Counted from the first letter of the stretch, positions 1 through 8,576 are shown. The stretch: 64,000 nt of DNA from JAGWBF01 sp965116325 (GCA_965116325.1 OZ220675.1:620001-684000), one strand, 5' to 3'. Numbers and translations are program-made. The notes: generated by a model from the letters alone, not told the origin.

Positions 1-1
1 C

Positions 2-1102
2 CAGACCCACATCGAAGAGTTCATGGAAAGCATGGACTCCCTAAACATCAAGCGGGCCCATCACTACCCCCGGGCAACCCAGGAGATTCCCCAGATACTG
101 GATGTGATCGAACAGCTTGTGGAGAAAGGATACGCCTACGCTTCCGACGGGGATGTGTACTTCCGCGTGTCCAAATACGACAGCTACGGGAACCTGAGCC
201 ATCGAAGCATCGACGGAATGATCGCAGGCGCCAGGGTGGAGATTGGTGCGTCCAAAGAAAACCCCATGGACTTCGCCCTGTGGAAGGCGGCCAAACCGGG
301 AGAGCCGAGCTGGGACAGCAAGTGGGGTCCTGGCCGTCCCGGCTGGCACATCGAATGCACCGCCATGTCCATGTCTTACCTGGGCAGCACATTGGACATC
401 CACGGAGGCGGGCAGGACCTGGTCTTCCCCCATCACGAGAACGAGAAGGCCCAGAGCGAGGCCTTCACCGGCCAGACCCCCTTCGTCCGGTACTGGGTTC
501 ACAACGGCCTCCTGAACATGGGCGACGACAAGATGAGCAAGTCCCTGGGGAACAACGTCTCCTTGAACGAAGCCCTGAAACGGCACGGGGCCGACGCCCT
601 CAGGATATTCTTCCTCGGCTCCCACTACCGGAGCCCGCTGACCTTCAGCGAAGAAGGTGTATCGGGTACGGAGCGGGCAGCCGAGCGCTTGGCCAACGCC
701 CTCCGCGAAGACTCCGGCGACGGCACCGGGGACCTAGACCCCGAACCCTTCAAAGAGCGCTTCCTGCGGGCTATGGACTCGGACCTGAACACCCCCCAAG
801 CCCTGGCGGCGATGTTCGACCTCGCCCGGGAGATCAATCGCAGCAGGGAATCGGGCGCAAAGGTGCGGGAGGCCCAGGCTGTCCTGAGGGACCTGGGAGG
901 TGTACTGGGCCTGACCTTCGACAGCAGCCGTGGCAACCAGGGCGTCGGCTCGGAACCCTTCATCCAGCTCCTGGTGGAAACACGCACCCAGCTCCGGGAG
1001 TCCAAGCAGTACGCCCTCGCGGACAAGATCCGCTCCGACCTGCTGGAGCTGGGCGTGGAGCTGGAGGACACAGCCCACGGCACCGACTGGAGGTTCCGAT
1101 AG
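2..1102 (+). CDS. cysS: Cysteinyl-tRNA synthetase, 3' part (5' end outside window)
   Basis: Charges tRNA-Cys with cysteine in the cytoplasm (class I aminoacyl-tRNA synthetase). The reading frame is open from the first codon of the window and continues upstream, so the Rossmann start with the HIGH signature is missing; about 366 residues remain of the usual 460-490. Visible signatures are the WHIEC zinc-ligand segment (about nt 346-360), GGQDLVFPHHENE with further zinc ligands (about nt 409-447), and KMSKS (nt 530-544). The C-terminal helical region ends with a typical ADKIRSDL element. The following FAD oxidase gene starts 119 nt later on the same strand. Identification is firm; only the N-terminus cannot be judged. 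Confidence 0.96.
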   Translation, partial: QTHIEEFMESMDSLNIKRAHHYPRATQEIPQILDVIEQLVEKGYAYASDGDVYFRVSKYDSYGNLSHRSIDGMIAGARVEIGASKENPMDFALWKAAKPGEPSWDSKWGPGRPGWHIECTAMSMSYLGSTLDIHGGGQDLVFPHHENEKAQSEAFTGQTPFVRYWVHNGLLNMGDDKMSKSLGNNVSLNEALKRHGADALRIFFLGSHYRSPLTFSEEGVSGTERAAERLANALREDSGDGTGDLDPEPFKERFLRAMDSDLNTPQALAAMFDLAREINRSRESGAKVREAQAVLRDLGGVLGLTFDSSRGNQGVGSEPFIQLLVETRTQLRESKQYALADKIRSDLLELGVELEDTAHGTDWRFR

Positions 1103-1221
1103 CGATGCTCGCCCGCTTGTCCTTCGGCCCCGCGCAGCAGCTTCATGCCTAGCCGCGTCAGCCTCCACAACGGCGAAGTGCCAATGCCTTCCCTTGCCAT
1201 CCGCTTCCTGAGGCTTGGCGC

Positions 1222-2610
1222 ATGACCGATGGCCGCCTGTTGGACTCGCTGCGAAGCATCCTGGCAGCCGAGGATGTCCTGAGCGCGCCCTCCGACCTGG
1301 ACCGCTACTCCGCCGACGCTCTTACTCCCTTTCGCGCCTTCGACAATGCCGCCATGTTGGAGAGAATGGCCGATGTGGTGGTCATACCTCGGACGGTGGA
1401 GCAGGTCTGCGACGTGGTCCGCCTTGCAAACACCACTGGCACACCCATCGTTCCCTATGGCGGAGGCACAGGAGTCATGGGCGGCGCCCTGCCAGTCCAA
1501 GGCGGCATCGTTGTCGACCTGAAGGGCCTGAACAAGGTCCTCTCCATCAGCCCCACCGACGGCGCTTGCGTGGCCGAGGGAGGCGTTGTCCTCCAGGATT
1601 TGTCCGATGCCCTGGAACCCCACGGCTGCATCTTCGGTCATGACCCCTGGAGCGTCCCCATCGCCACCGTCGCAGGCGCCATATCCACCAATGGGGTCGG
1701 CTATATGGCTTCTGCATATGGCCCGATGGGCGCCCAGGTGAAGGCCTTGGAAGTGGTGCTGCCCAGCGGGGAGGTGCTGGCCACCAAGGCGGTAGCCAAG
1801 GGGGCTTCAGGCCCCGACCTCAATCACCTGTTCATCGGCACCGAGGGAGTGTTCGGAATAATCACGAGGGCTACACTGAAGATCGTTCGTGCCCCCGAGG
1901 CCAGGTCCTTCTCCACCGTAGCCTTTGGCTCCTTCGACGAAGGATTTGAGGCTGTTACCGAGTTGTTTGCCATCGGGCTGGTCCCGACCCTGATCGACCT
2001 CACCGAGGAGCCCGACGAGGGCGTGGCTCTGTACATGATGTTCGACGGATACACCGAGGCGGTGTCTGCGCAGGCGTCTAGGGCCGTCCAGGTTTGCGCC
2101 TCCCGCGGAGGAGTCGAGTCGGACTCTGCCCGCACGGTCAAGTACTGGGATGAGAGGCACAGCAGCGGGGAGAACTACCGGCTGAACATGCTGGACCAGC
2201 CCCGGAGCGTCCGGTGGAACCGGCCCAGGGCCAGGAGCTTCGACTACCTGCACACCGCCTTGCCCATCTCCAAAGTGCTGGAGTACCGCAGGCGATGCGA
2301 AGATATCCTGGCCGGCACGGGGATCAGGGTCGTGGAGTATGCCATCTGGACCCACCCGGAGCTGTTTTCGATGCTGCTGGTGCCCGATGGGTCCCAAGAA
2401 GCGAAGCCCGATGAGCTGGGCAGAGTCGTGGATGAGGTGCTTTCCCTGGCCCAGGACATGGGAGGCTCCATGGAGTACTGCCACGGCGTGGGTGTGAAGC
2501 TGTCCCACCTGCTGCCCCGGGAGAAGGGCACAGAGTACGATGTTGCCCGCACCCTCAAACAGGCCCTGGACCCCAACAACATCATGAACCCGGGCAAGCT
2601 GTTCCGCTAG
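1222..2610 (+). CDS. FAD-binding oxidase/dehydrogenase, GlcD/lactate-dehydrogenase type
   Basis: A 462-residue flavoprotein of the PCMH-type FAD-binding family (glycolate oxidase GlcD, D-lactate dehydrogenase, alkyl-DHAP synthase relatives), expected to oxidise a 2-hydroxy acid. The FAD pyrophosphate loop PYGGGTGVMGGALP lies near residues 75-90, and the C-terminal FAD-oxidase C domain ends with the family hallmark DPNNIMNPGKLF. No cysteine-rich iron-sulfur domain is fused, so electrons must go to a partner or to oxygen. The substrate cannot be read from the sequence. The gene converges on clpC, with only 16 nt between stop codons. Confidence 0.85.
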   Translation: MTDGRLLDSLRSILAAEDVLSAPSDLDRYSADALTPFRAFDNAAMLERMADVVVIPRTVEQVCDVVRLANTTGTPIVPYGGGTGVMGGALPVQGGIVVDLKGLNKVLSISPTDGACVAEGGVVLQDLSDALEPHGCIFGHDPWSVPIATVAGAISTNGVGYMASAYGPMGAQVKALEVVLPSGEVLATKAVAKGASGPDLNHLFIGTEGVFGIITRATLKIVRAPEARSFSTVAFGSFDEGFEAVTELFAIGLVPTLIDLTEEPDEGVALYMMFDGYTEAVSAQASRAVQVCASRGGVESDSARTVKYWDERHSSGENYRLNMLDQPRSVRWNRPRARSFDYLHTALPISKVLEYRRRCEDILAGTGIRVVEYAIWTHPELFSMLLVPDGSQEAKPDELGRVVDEVLSLAQDMGGSMEYCHGVGVKLSHLLPREKGTEYDVARTLKQALDPNNIMNPGKLFR

Positions 2611-2626
2611 GGGACTAGACCCCGAG

Positions 2627-5116
2627 CTAGACGGGCACTTCCTCCCTGTCCTCTGCGGCCTCATTCTTAGTCACCTTCTGCTCCTCGCCGCCCTGACCCT
2701 CCGTGAAGGTCAGGGCCTTGCCGTCGCTCCCCACCAGGACATGGGCGCCCGCCTGGAACCGGCCCGTAAGGACAGACTTGGCGAGGGGGTTCTCCAAGTA
2801 ACGCTGGATAGCCCGGCGCAGCGGCCTTGCGCCGTAGCTGGGGTCGTAACCCTCCCTGGCCAGCAGCTCCAAGGCATCCTGGGTCAGCTCGAAGGTTATC
2901 TCCCGGTCGGTGAGCCGGCTCCTGACGTCGGCAACCATCAGCTGCACGATCCGCTCTATCTGCTCCTTGGTCAGCGCGCTGAAGATGACGATCTCATCGA
3001 TGCGGTTCAGAAACTCGGGGCGGAAGCTCTTCTTGAGGGCATCCTGCACCGATTCCCTAATCCGGCCCTGGTCTATCGACCCGTTGTCTTCCCGGTGGAA
3101 GCCGAAGGGCTGGCGGTCCAGCAGGTTCGTCCCCAGGTTACTGGTCATGATGACCACGGCGTTCCTGAAGTCCACGGTCCGTCCATGGCCGTCTGTCAGT
3201 CTACCGTCCTCCAGTATCTGCAGCAGGATGTTGAACACATCGGGATGGGCCTTTTCGATCTCATCGAAGAGGATGACCCGGAAGGGGTGCCTACGCACCG
3301 CTTCGGTGAGCTGGCCTCCGTCGTCGAACCCCACATAGCCCGGCGGCGAACCGATGAGCCGGGAGACCGCATGTTTCTCCATGTACTCCGACATATCGAC
3401 GCGGATCATGTTGGCATCGTCGTCGAACAGGAACCAGGACAGGGCCCGGGCCAGCTCTGTCTTGCCCACGCCCGTGGGACCCAGGAAGATGAAGCTGCCT
3501 ATGGGCCGTTTGGGGTCCGAGATTCCCGAGCGGGCACGCCTTATGGCATCGGAAACAACGACCACAGCTTCTTCCTGGCCGATCACCCGCTCATGCAGGC
3601 GCTCTTCCATGTGCAGGAGCTTCTCGGCCTCCTCCTCCAGGAGCCTCGACGTCGGGATGCCCGTCCACAGCTCGATGAGCTTGGCAATGTCCTGCTCATC
3701 GATGACCATGTCGATCTTCCTTCCCTTGAACCACTCGTCCCGGGCTTCGGTGTATTCTTGCTCCAGGAGCAAGCGTTCGGTCCGAAGCTGGGCCGCCCGT
3801 TCATATTCCGCCCTCTGGGATGCGGCTTCCTCCTCGTTGACCAGCTCCTGGATCCGCTGCTCATGTTCCTTCAGGTGGCCGGGCAGGCTGTCCGCCTCGA
3901 TGCGGACCTTGCTGGCAGCCTCATCTATCAGGTCCACCGCCTTGTCGGGCAGGCGCCGGTCGGCGATATAGCGACTGCTGAGCCGGGCCGCATGGGTCAA
4001 GGCCGAGTCTTCGATCTGCACCTTGTGATGGGCCTCGTACCGGGGGCGCAATGCACGAAGTATCTCGATAGTCTCTTCCACAGTAGGCTCCTCCAGGAAT
4101 ATGGGCTGGAAGCGCCTCTCCAGGGCCGGGTCCTTTTCAATGTACTTCCGGTACTCCTCGGTGGTGGTGGAGCCGATGCACTGGAGCTCACCCCGCTGAA
4201 GGGCCGGCTTGAGCAGGTTAGATGCATCTATGGCCCCTTCGGCGCCCCCTGCGCCCACCACGGTGTGAATCTCGTCTATGAATAGAATGACCTCGCCGCC
4301 GGCATCCTTCACCTCGTCCATGACCGCCTTGAGGCGCTCTTCGAACTCTCCCCTGAACTTGGCGCCGGCAACCAGGGCGCCCATATCCAGGGCCAGCAGT
4401 CGCCGGTCCTTGAGCACACCCGGAACATCGCCGGCGATGATGCGCTGCGCCAAGCTCTCGGCTATGGCGGTCTTGCCGACGCCGGCATCGCCGATGATCA
4501 CCGGGTTGTTCTTCCGACGCCGGGTTAGCGTCTGCATCACTCGCCGGACCTCCTCGTCCCTGCCCACCACCGGGTCCAGCTTGCCCTCTTCGGCAAGCTT
4601 GGTCAGGTCGATGCTGTACTTCTCCAGGGAGCGGTACTTGCTTTCGGCCCTGGGGTCATCGATCCTGTGGCTGCCCCGTACCTGCATCAAGGCACGATAG
4701 ACGTTCTCCTGGTCGATTCCGGCCTCCTTCAGTACGTGCCGGGCCTCGCCATCTCGGTCCATGGTCGCGGCGATGAGCAGGTGCTCCGTGCCGATGAACT
4801 CATCCTTCATGTGTTCTGCTTCCAGACGAGCGTTCTCCAGCATCTGGGCCGCCCTGGGAGTTGCATAAATCTGGTTGGTCTCGGTGGCCATCTTCGGGAA
4901 CTTACCCAGAGCTTCCCGCATCCGGTCCCGCACAGGCTCGATGGATATCCCCAGCTTGCTCAAGATGTCGGCAGGCAGGCCCGACTCCAGCTCCAGCAGC
5001 GCCAGCAGAACGTGCTCCACATCCCACTGGCTATGCTGGTAGCGTCGCACGATGGCTTGAGAGTCGGACAACACCTGCCTCGCCTGTTCGGTAAATTTCT
5101 CAGGACTCAGTACCAT
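2627..5116 (-). CDS. clpC: ClpC-type AAA+ unfoldase (two ATPase domains)
   Basis: ATP-driven protein unfoldase of the Hsp100 family, 829 residues. Two Clp-N repeats occupy residues 1-150. The first AAA+ module has Walker A GDAGVGKT (209-216) and Walker B ILFIDE (277-282); the second has Walker A GPTGVGKT (546-553). The middle domain (about 405-480) is short and UVR-like, as in ClpC, not the long coiled coil of ClpB. A PFGF loop after the second Walker B resembles the ClpP-docking loop, which ClpB lacks. Start is supported by AAGGAG 8 nt upstream. It is the last gene of dnaJ-hspR-clpC, 25 nt after hspR, so it is probably heat-inducible through HspR. ClpB annotation is possible but fits less well. 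Confidence 0.92.
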   Translation of the reverse strand: MVLSPEKFTEQARQVLSDSQAIVRRYQHSQWDVEHVLLALLELESGLPADILSKLGISIEPVRDRMREALGKFPKMATETNQIYATPRAAQMLENARLEAEHMKDEFIGTEHLLIAATMDRDGEARHVLKEAGIDQENVYRALMQVRGSHRIDDPRAESKYRSLEKYSIDLTKLAEEGKLDPVVGRDEEVRRVMQTLTRRRKNNPVIIGDAGVGKTAIAESLAQRIIAGDVPGVLKDRRLLALDMGALVAGAKFRGEFEERLKAVMDEVKDAGGEVILFIDEIHTVVGAGGAEGAIDASNLLKPALQRGELQCIGSTTTEEYRKYIEKDPALERRFQPIFLEEPTVEETIEILRALRPRYEAHHKVQIEDSALTHAARLSSRYIADRRLPDKAVDLIDEAASKVRIEADSLPGHLKEHEQRIQELVNEEEAASQRAEYERAAQLRTERLLLEQEYTEARDEWFKGRKIDMVIDEQDIAKLIELWTGIPTSRLLEEEAEKLLHMEERLHERVIGQEEAVVVVSDAIRRARSGISDPKRPIGSFIFLGPTGVGKTELARALSWFLFDDDANMIRVDMSEYMEKHAVSRLIGSPPGYVGFDDGGQLTEAVRRHPFRVILFDEIEKAHPDVFNILLQILEDGRLTDGHGRTVDFRNAVVIMTSNLGTNLLDRQPFGFHREDNGSIDQGRIRESVQDALKKSFRPEFLNRIDEIVIFSALTKEQIERIVQLMVADVRSRLTDREITFELTQDALELLAREGYDPSYGARPLRRAIQRYLENPLAKSVLTGRFQAGAHVLVGSDGKALTFTEGQGGEEQKVTKNEAAEDREEVPV

Positions 5117-5141
5117 TACCGTATCTCCTTCAGGTCTGATC

Positions 5142-5474
5142 TCACCTGGATGTCTGTCTGGACTCGCTTAGACGATCGACCTCGGAAGTTAGCTCCTTGA
5201 CCTGGGCTTCAAGCTGGTTCACGCGATTCAACAGCTTCAACACCACCTCCACTCCCGCCAGGTTCACACCCATCTCATCGGTTAGGGCCTTGATTCTGCG
5301 CAGCAGGTCGATATCCCTGGGAGAGTAGAGTCGCTGCTTCCCCAGGGACCGGGAAGGTTCCACCAAGCCGACCCTCTCGTAATACCGAAGGGTCTGGGCG
5401 TGCACCCCCACCATCCGTGCAGCCACGCTTATGACGTAGCAAGGTTCATCGTTGAACCCGTAGTCAGCCATCAT
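5142..5474 (-). CDS. hspR: MerR-family heat-shock repressor, HspR-like
   Basis: A 110-residue DNA-binding protein with an N-terminal MerR winged helix-turn-helix: TLRYYERVGLVEPSRSLGKQ matches the wing and recognition region, followed by a LYSPRDIDLLRRI helix and a short C-terminal coiled coil (QLEAQVKELTSEVDRL). HspR proteins are autoregulatory repressors of chaperone operons in Actinobacteria, Deinococcus and Helicobacter, where DnaK acts as co-repressor. Here it sits between a DnaJ protein and a Clp ATPase, the classical context. Its ATG overlaps the dnaJ stop codon (ATGA), implying translational coupling. A candidate operator is the palindrome over the operon -35 box. Confidence 0.88.
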   Translation of the reverse strand: MMADYGFNDEPCYVISVAARMVGVHAQTLRYYERVGLVEPSRSLGKQRLYSPRDIDLLRRIKALTDEMGVNLAGVEVVLKLLNRVNQLEAQVKELTSEVDRLSESRQTSR

Positions 5475-6367
5475 GCTCTCTTCTCCTTGGCGTACCGCAG
5501 CTCCCGTATCTGCCTGAAAAGGTCTCGCTCCTCTTCAGTTAGGCCCTTGGGAAGGACCACCCTGGCCGTTACCAGCAGGTCTCCCCTCTTGTTCGCATCT
5601 TTCAGGCGAGGCATACCCTGGCCCGCCAACCTGAAGGTCTGGCCGTTTTGGGTCTCCGGCGGGATGGCCAGCATCACCTGGCCTGTCATGGTACGGACAG
5701 CCACTTCGCCGCCCAGCACAGCCTCGGACAGGGGCACCTCCACCTCCGTGGACAGGTCCGCTCCCGAGCGCCGGAAGCGTGGGTGGTCCTTTACGGCGAC
5801 GTCGAGGTATATCTGCTGGCCCCGGTTGTTCCCGGCTGGTATGCGAATCTTCGAACCGGTGTCCACGCCCGGCGGTATCTTGACCTCCAGCTTTCGAGGC
5901 TCGCCCGACCGGCCGACCGGTGTCTCGACCAGCCGGACCGTTCCGGCAAAAGCCTCCTCCAAGGTCACCTCTGCCGAGTACCTGGCGTCCGGGGGTGCAA
6001 AGTCGCCCATGCCGGAGAATATGTCGGAGAAGAAGTCGCTGGTTGGAATGGAGCCAAAGTTGAATGCGCTGTCCCCATCCCCGTAGCTGTAACGACGGCT
6101 GTGGAAGCCCTGTCCTCCGGCCTGGGCCTGCTGATCGAGTTGATCGGCGTAACGCCAGTTGTCCCCGTACCTGTCGTAGCTCTTTCGTTTATCGGGGTCG
6201 GAGAGCACCTCGTAGGCCTCGTTGATCTTCTTGAACTCGGCTTCGGCTTCCTTATTGCCCGGATTAACGTCAGGGTGGAGCTGCCGGGCCTTTTTCCGGT
6301 ATGCTTGGCGTATCTCCTTTTCGGAGGCCTCCCTGGAAACACCGAGTAGAGTGTAGAAGTTCTCCAT
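5471..6367 (-). CDS. cbpA: DnaJ/CbpA-type J-domain co-chaperone
   Basis: A 298-residue Hsp40 that stimulates DnaK ATPase and delivers unfolded substrates. The J domain spans residues 1-70 with the HPD motif at 31-33. A Gly/Phe-rich stretch (about 80-125) is followed by the two C-terminal beta-sandwich domains. There is no CxxCxGxG zinc-finger region, so this is a type II (CbpA-like) protein, not canonical DnaJ. The frame is open 20 codons further upstream, but the methionine opening MENFYTLLG is the family start and lies 24 nt after the predicted transcription start. First gene of the dnaJ-hspR-clpC operon; dnaK itself is not in this window. Confidence 0.93.
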   Translation of the reverse strand: MENFYTLLGVSREASEKEIRQAYRKKARQLHPDVNPGNKEAEAEFKKINEAYEVLSDPDKRKSYDRYGDNWRYADQLDQQAQAGGQGFHSRRYSYGDGDSAFNFGSIPTSDFFSDIFSGMGDFAPPDARYSAEVTLEEAFAGTVRLVETPVGRSGEPRKLEVKIPPGVDTGSKIRIPAGNNRGQQIYLDVAVKDHPRFRRSGADLSTEVEVPLSEAVLGGEVAVRTMTGQVMLAIPPETQNGQTFRLAGQGMPRLKDANKRGDLLVTARVVLPKGLTEEERDLFRQIRELRYAKEKRA

Positions 6368-6397
6368 GGTCGTTCTTTGTATCTGTTGTCGAGTAGA

Positions 6398-6432
6398 ATT
6401 GTAGTTGGAGAAGCCTAGTCTTGTCAAGACTA
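6398..6432 (-). promoter_or_regulatory. Promoter and candidate HspR operator of the dnaJ-hspR-clpC operon
   Basis: On the minus strand there is TTGACA (6422-6427), an 18-bp spacer and TACAAT (6398-6403), placing the start of transcription about 24 nt before dnaJ. The -35 box is embedded in a perfect palindrome, TAGTCTTG-A-CAAGACTA (6416-6432), two 8-bp arms around one base. Binding there would block RNA polymerase. The arms are not the actinobacterial HAIR sequence (CTTGAGT-N7-ACTCAAG), although both contain CTTG/CAAG. Assignment to HspR is inference from position. Confidence 0.7.
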
Positions 6433-6508
6433 CCAGAGGTATTCATACATATGTCTAGTATAATAGTTAATAATTACTTATCAACTTAACGTATTAGCAT
6501 TATGTCAG

Positions 6509-6528
6509 CTTGACTCCTCAAGAGGAGT
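6509..6528. promoter_or_regulatory. Overlapping inverted repeats upstream of the DUF1801 gene
   Basis: Two nested inverted repeats share bases: CTTGA-CTCC-TCAAG (6509-6522) and ACTCCT-CAAG-AGGAGT (6513-6528). They lie in the AT-rich intergenic stretch between the divergent dnaJ operon and the DUF1801 gene, about 40 nt before the latter's start. CTTGA/TCAAG arms resemble half of a HAIR site. Could be an operator or a leader hairpin; no function is shown. Confidence 0.35.
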
Positions 6529-6566
6529 TGCATGACCGAAGACCTGGGAAGGAGTTAGGAAGAGCG

Positions 6567-6956
6567 ATGGTACCTGCCCGGACCGGCTCATTTGATGACC
6601 TGCTAACCCTGACGGAGGGAGCGCTGCGCCCCGTCGTCAGTGCGCTGAGGGCGATGGTCCTGGAGGTGCACTCCGAAGCCTGCGAGGTGGTCCGTCTGGG
6701 CGACCGTGCAGCGACCTATGGCGTGGGCCCAAGGAAGATGATCGACGGCTACGCCTACATCCTGCCCCATTCCGCCTGGGTCAACCTGGGGTTCTACAGG
6801 GGCACGGACTTGCCCGACCCGGAAGGTCTGTTGGAAGGGACGGGCGCGAAGATGCGCCACGTGAAGGTACGCTCCATCGACGATGCCCAGCTCCCTGCCC
6901 TCCGGGTCCTCGTCGCTGCTGCCTACGCCGAACGCCGGGCTGCCATCCAGGCTTGA
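6567..6956 (+). CDS. DUF1801 (YdhG-like) domain protein
   Basis: A 129-residue cytoplasmic protein with the DUF1801/YdhG-like fold: ALRAMVLEVHSEACEVV early, a central DGYAYILPHSAWVNLGFYRG segment typical of the family, and a final helix with KVRSIDDAQLPALRVLV. Related domains are found in an iron-chaperone-like frataxin-fold superfamily, but no enzymatic role is established. The start chosen is the ATG preceded by a purine-rich GGAGTTAGGAAGAG segment; an upstream in-frame TTG would add 19 unconserved residues. It is divergent from the dnaJ operon and ends well before the thrC promoter, so it is probably monocistronic. Confidence 0.75.
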   Translation: MVPARTGSFDDLLTLTEGALRPVVSALRAMVLEVHSEACEVVRLGDRAATYGVGPRKMIDGYAYILPHSAWVNLGFYRGTDLPDPEGLLEGTGAKMRHVKVRSIDDAQLPALRVLVAAAYAERRAAIQA

Positions 6957-6997
6957 CCGAGATTCCGCACTGAGAATCTGTCGTCAGATACGTCGCG

Positions 6998-7027
6998 TTG
7001 ACATCCTACCTGCCATTTTGGTACCAT
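6998..7027 (+). promoter_or_regulatory. Promoter of thrC operon
   Basis: TTGACA (6998-7003), 18-bp spacer, TACCAT (7022-7027). The -35 is perfect and the -10 matches four of six bases. The predicted leader before the GTG start of thrC is about 50 nt. Confidence 0.55.
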
Positions 7028-7084
7028 CACCGTTAGGGCATCGTTAACGCGAAGCCCACATCAACCCATCAAGGCATCTTAATA

Positions 7085-8326
7085 GTGGCTTTCGTTACCG
7101 GCCTCCGGTGCCGTGAGTGCGGCAGGAACTACCCCACAGAACCTCTCAACGTTTGCGACTTCTGCTTCGGACCCCTTGAAGTTGCATACGACTATGATGC
7201 CATTGCCCGCATCATAAGCCGGGACCGCATTACCAGCGGCCCCTTGAGCATGTGGCGGTACCAGGACCTGCTGCCGGTGGACGGCAGCGATGCGGTGGAC
7301 ATCAACGCCGGCTTTACCCCCCTGGTCAAGTCCAAGAACCTTGGCAAGCTCCTCGGCTTGGACAACCTCTACATCAAGAACGACAGCGTTAACCCGTCCT
7401 ACTCCTTCAAGGACCGGGTTGTATCCGTGGCGGCTACCAAGGCCCTGGAGTTCGGCTTCGAGACCCTGGCATGCGCCTCCACCGGCAACCTGGCCTGTTC
7501 GGTGGCCGCCCACGCCGCCCGGGCAGGGATGCAGGCGGTGGTCTTCATCCCTGCAGACCTGGAGTCCGGCAAGGTGATCGGGGCTGCCATCTACGCACCA
7601 ACCGTGGTCGCTATAAAGGGCAGCTACGACGAGGTCAACCGGTTGTGCAGCGAGGTGGGTGACAACTGGAACTGGGCATTCGTAAACATCAATATGCGCG
7701 CCTTCTATGCCGAAGGCAGCAAGACCTTAGGATATGAGGTGGCGGAGCAGCTAGGCTGGCGAGCCCCCCAGCACGCCGTGGTGCCGTCGGCTTCAGGGTC
7801 CATGTACACGAAGATCTATAAGGGCTACAAAGAACTGGAGTCCCTCGGCCTCCTGGAAGCCCCGGTCACCACCAAGATGCACCTGACCCAGGCGGCAGGG
7901 TGCTCCCCCATCGTGGACGGATTCGAGTCCGAGGACGACATCATCAAGCCGGTGAAACCCAACACCGTCGCCAAGTCCCTGGCCATAGGGAACCCAGCCG
8001 ACGGCATCTATGCCATCAGGACCCTGAGGGATAGCGGGGGATCGGCATATGCCGTCCCCGAAGAGAGCGTCACCGAGGGCATAAAGCTCCTGGCAGAAAC
8101 CGAGGGCATATTCACCGAGACGGCCGGAGGCGTAGTGGTTTCCGGGCTCCGGTACCTCGCCTCCAGCGGCGCCATCAAGAGGGATGAGCTCACAGTGGCC
8201 TACATCACGGGCAACGGCCTCAAGACCCAGGAAGCAGTGGAAGATGTGGTGCACCCCCTGCTCATAGAACCCAACATCAGCTCCTTTGAGCAGGCCCTGA
8301 ACGGGCAGAAGGCGGGCGGAGAATAG
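7085..8326 (+). CDS. thrC: Threonine synthase (PLP-dependent)
   Basis: Converts O-phosphohomoserine to threonine and phosphate with pyridoxal phosphate. The 413-residue protein has an N-terminal zinc-ribbon (Cys9, Cys12, Cys24, Cys27) found in many threonine synthases, the PLP-lysine motif SYSFKDRVV near residue 103, the ACASTGNLACSVAAHAA phosphate/substrate loop, and a late YITGNGLK segment. Starts with GTG. It is followed 7 nt later by a NIL-domain gene and then by a MoaD/ThiS-like carrier gene, so the operon may also feed phosphohomoserine into sulfur amino-acid synthesis. A related PLP synthase with a different nucleophile cannot be excluded from sequence alone. Confidence 0.9.
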   Translation: MAFVTGLRCRECGRNYPTEPLNVCDFCFGPLEVAYDYDAIARIISRDRITSGPLSMWRYQDLLPVDGSDAVDINAGFTPLVKSKNLGKLLGLDNLYIKNDSVNPSYSFKDRVVSVAATKALEFGFETLACASTGNLACSVAAHAARAGMQAVVFIPADLESGKVIGAAIYAPTVVAIKGSYDEVNRLCSEVGDNWNWAFVNINMRAFYAEGSKTLGYEVAEQLGWRAPQHAVVPSASGSMYTKIYKGYKELESLGLLEAPVTTKMHLTQAAGCSPIVDGFESEDDIIKPVKPNTVAKSLAIGNPADGIYAIRTLRDSGGSAYAVPEESVTEGIKLLAETEGIFTETAGGVVVSGLRYLASSGAIKRDELTVAYITGNGLKTQEAVEDVVHPLLIEPNISSFEQALNGQKAGGE

Positions 8327-8333
8327 GGGACCC

Positions 8334-8576
8334 ATGGCGAAACTGCGCTACAGATTTACCTTCCCCACCAACCTGGTAACCGAGCCCATAACCTACCAGC
8401 TGGGCAAGGACTTTGACTTGGTGACCAACATACGCAGGGCCGACGTGCGGGAAAACATGGGCTGGCTTGTTCTGGAAATAGAAGGGACGGAACAGGAGAT
8501 CGAGCGGGGAGTAAGCTGGGTCAGCTCCCTGGGCGTGCGCGTGGACCCGGTTAGCGGAGATGTTATCGAAGGATGA
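8334..8576 (+). CDS. NIL-domain protein
   Basis: An 80-residue stand-alone NIL domain: a ferredoxin-like beta-alpha-beta fold, with LRYRFTFP opening, the ENMGWLVLEIEG core strand and an ISWVxxLGVRVDP-like end (here VSWVSSLGVRVDP). NIL domains occur at the C-terminus of methionine ABC transporter ATPases (MetN) and in homocysteine-forming proteins, where they are thought to sense or bind methionine-like ligands. AGGGGA precedes the ATG. Its place between thrC and a sulfur-carrier gene suggests a role in sulfur amino-acid metabolism or its control; this is inference. Confidence 0.8.
   Translation: MAKLRYRFTFPTNLVTEPITYQLGKDFDLVTNIRRADVRENMGWLVLEIEGTEQEIERGVSWVSSLGVRVDPVSGDVIEG

Noticed and set aside
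280..1152. 290-codon plus-strand frame overlapping cysS
   Set aside because: Out-of-frame translation rich in Arg/Pro/Gly over a clear synthetase gene.
2741..4285. Long open frame (514 codons) on the plus strand inside clpC
   Set aside because: It is the antisense shadow of a conserved AAA+ gene; its translation has no recognisable domain, and high GC makes long antisense frames common.
6416..6432. A classical HAIR or CIRCE element before dnaJ
   Set aside because: The palindrome has a one-base centre and CAAGACT arms, which match neither HAIR (N7 spacing) nor CIRCE (TTAGCACTC-N9-GAGTGCTAA).
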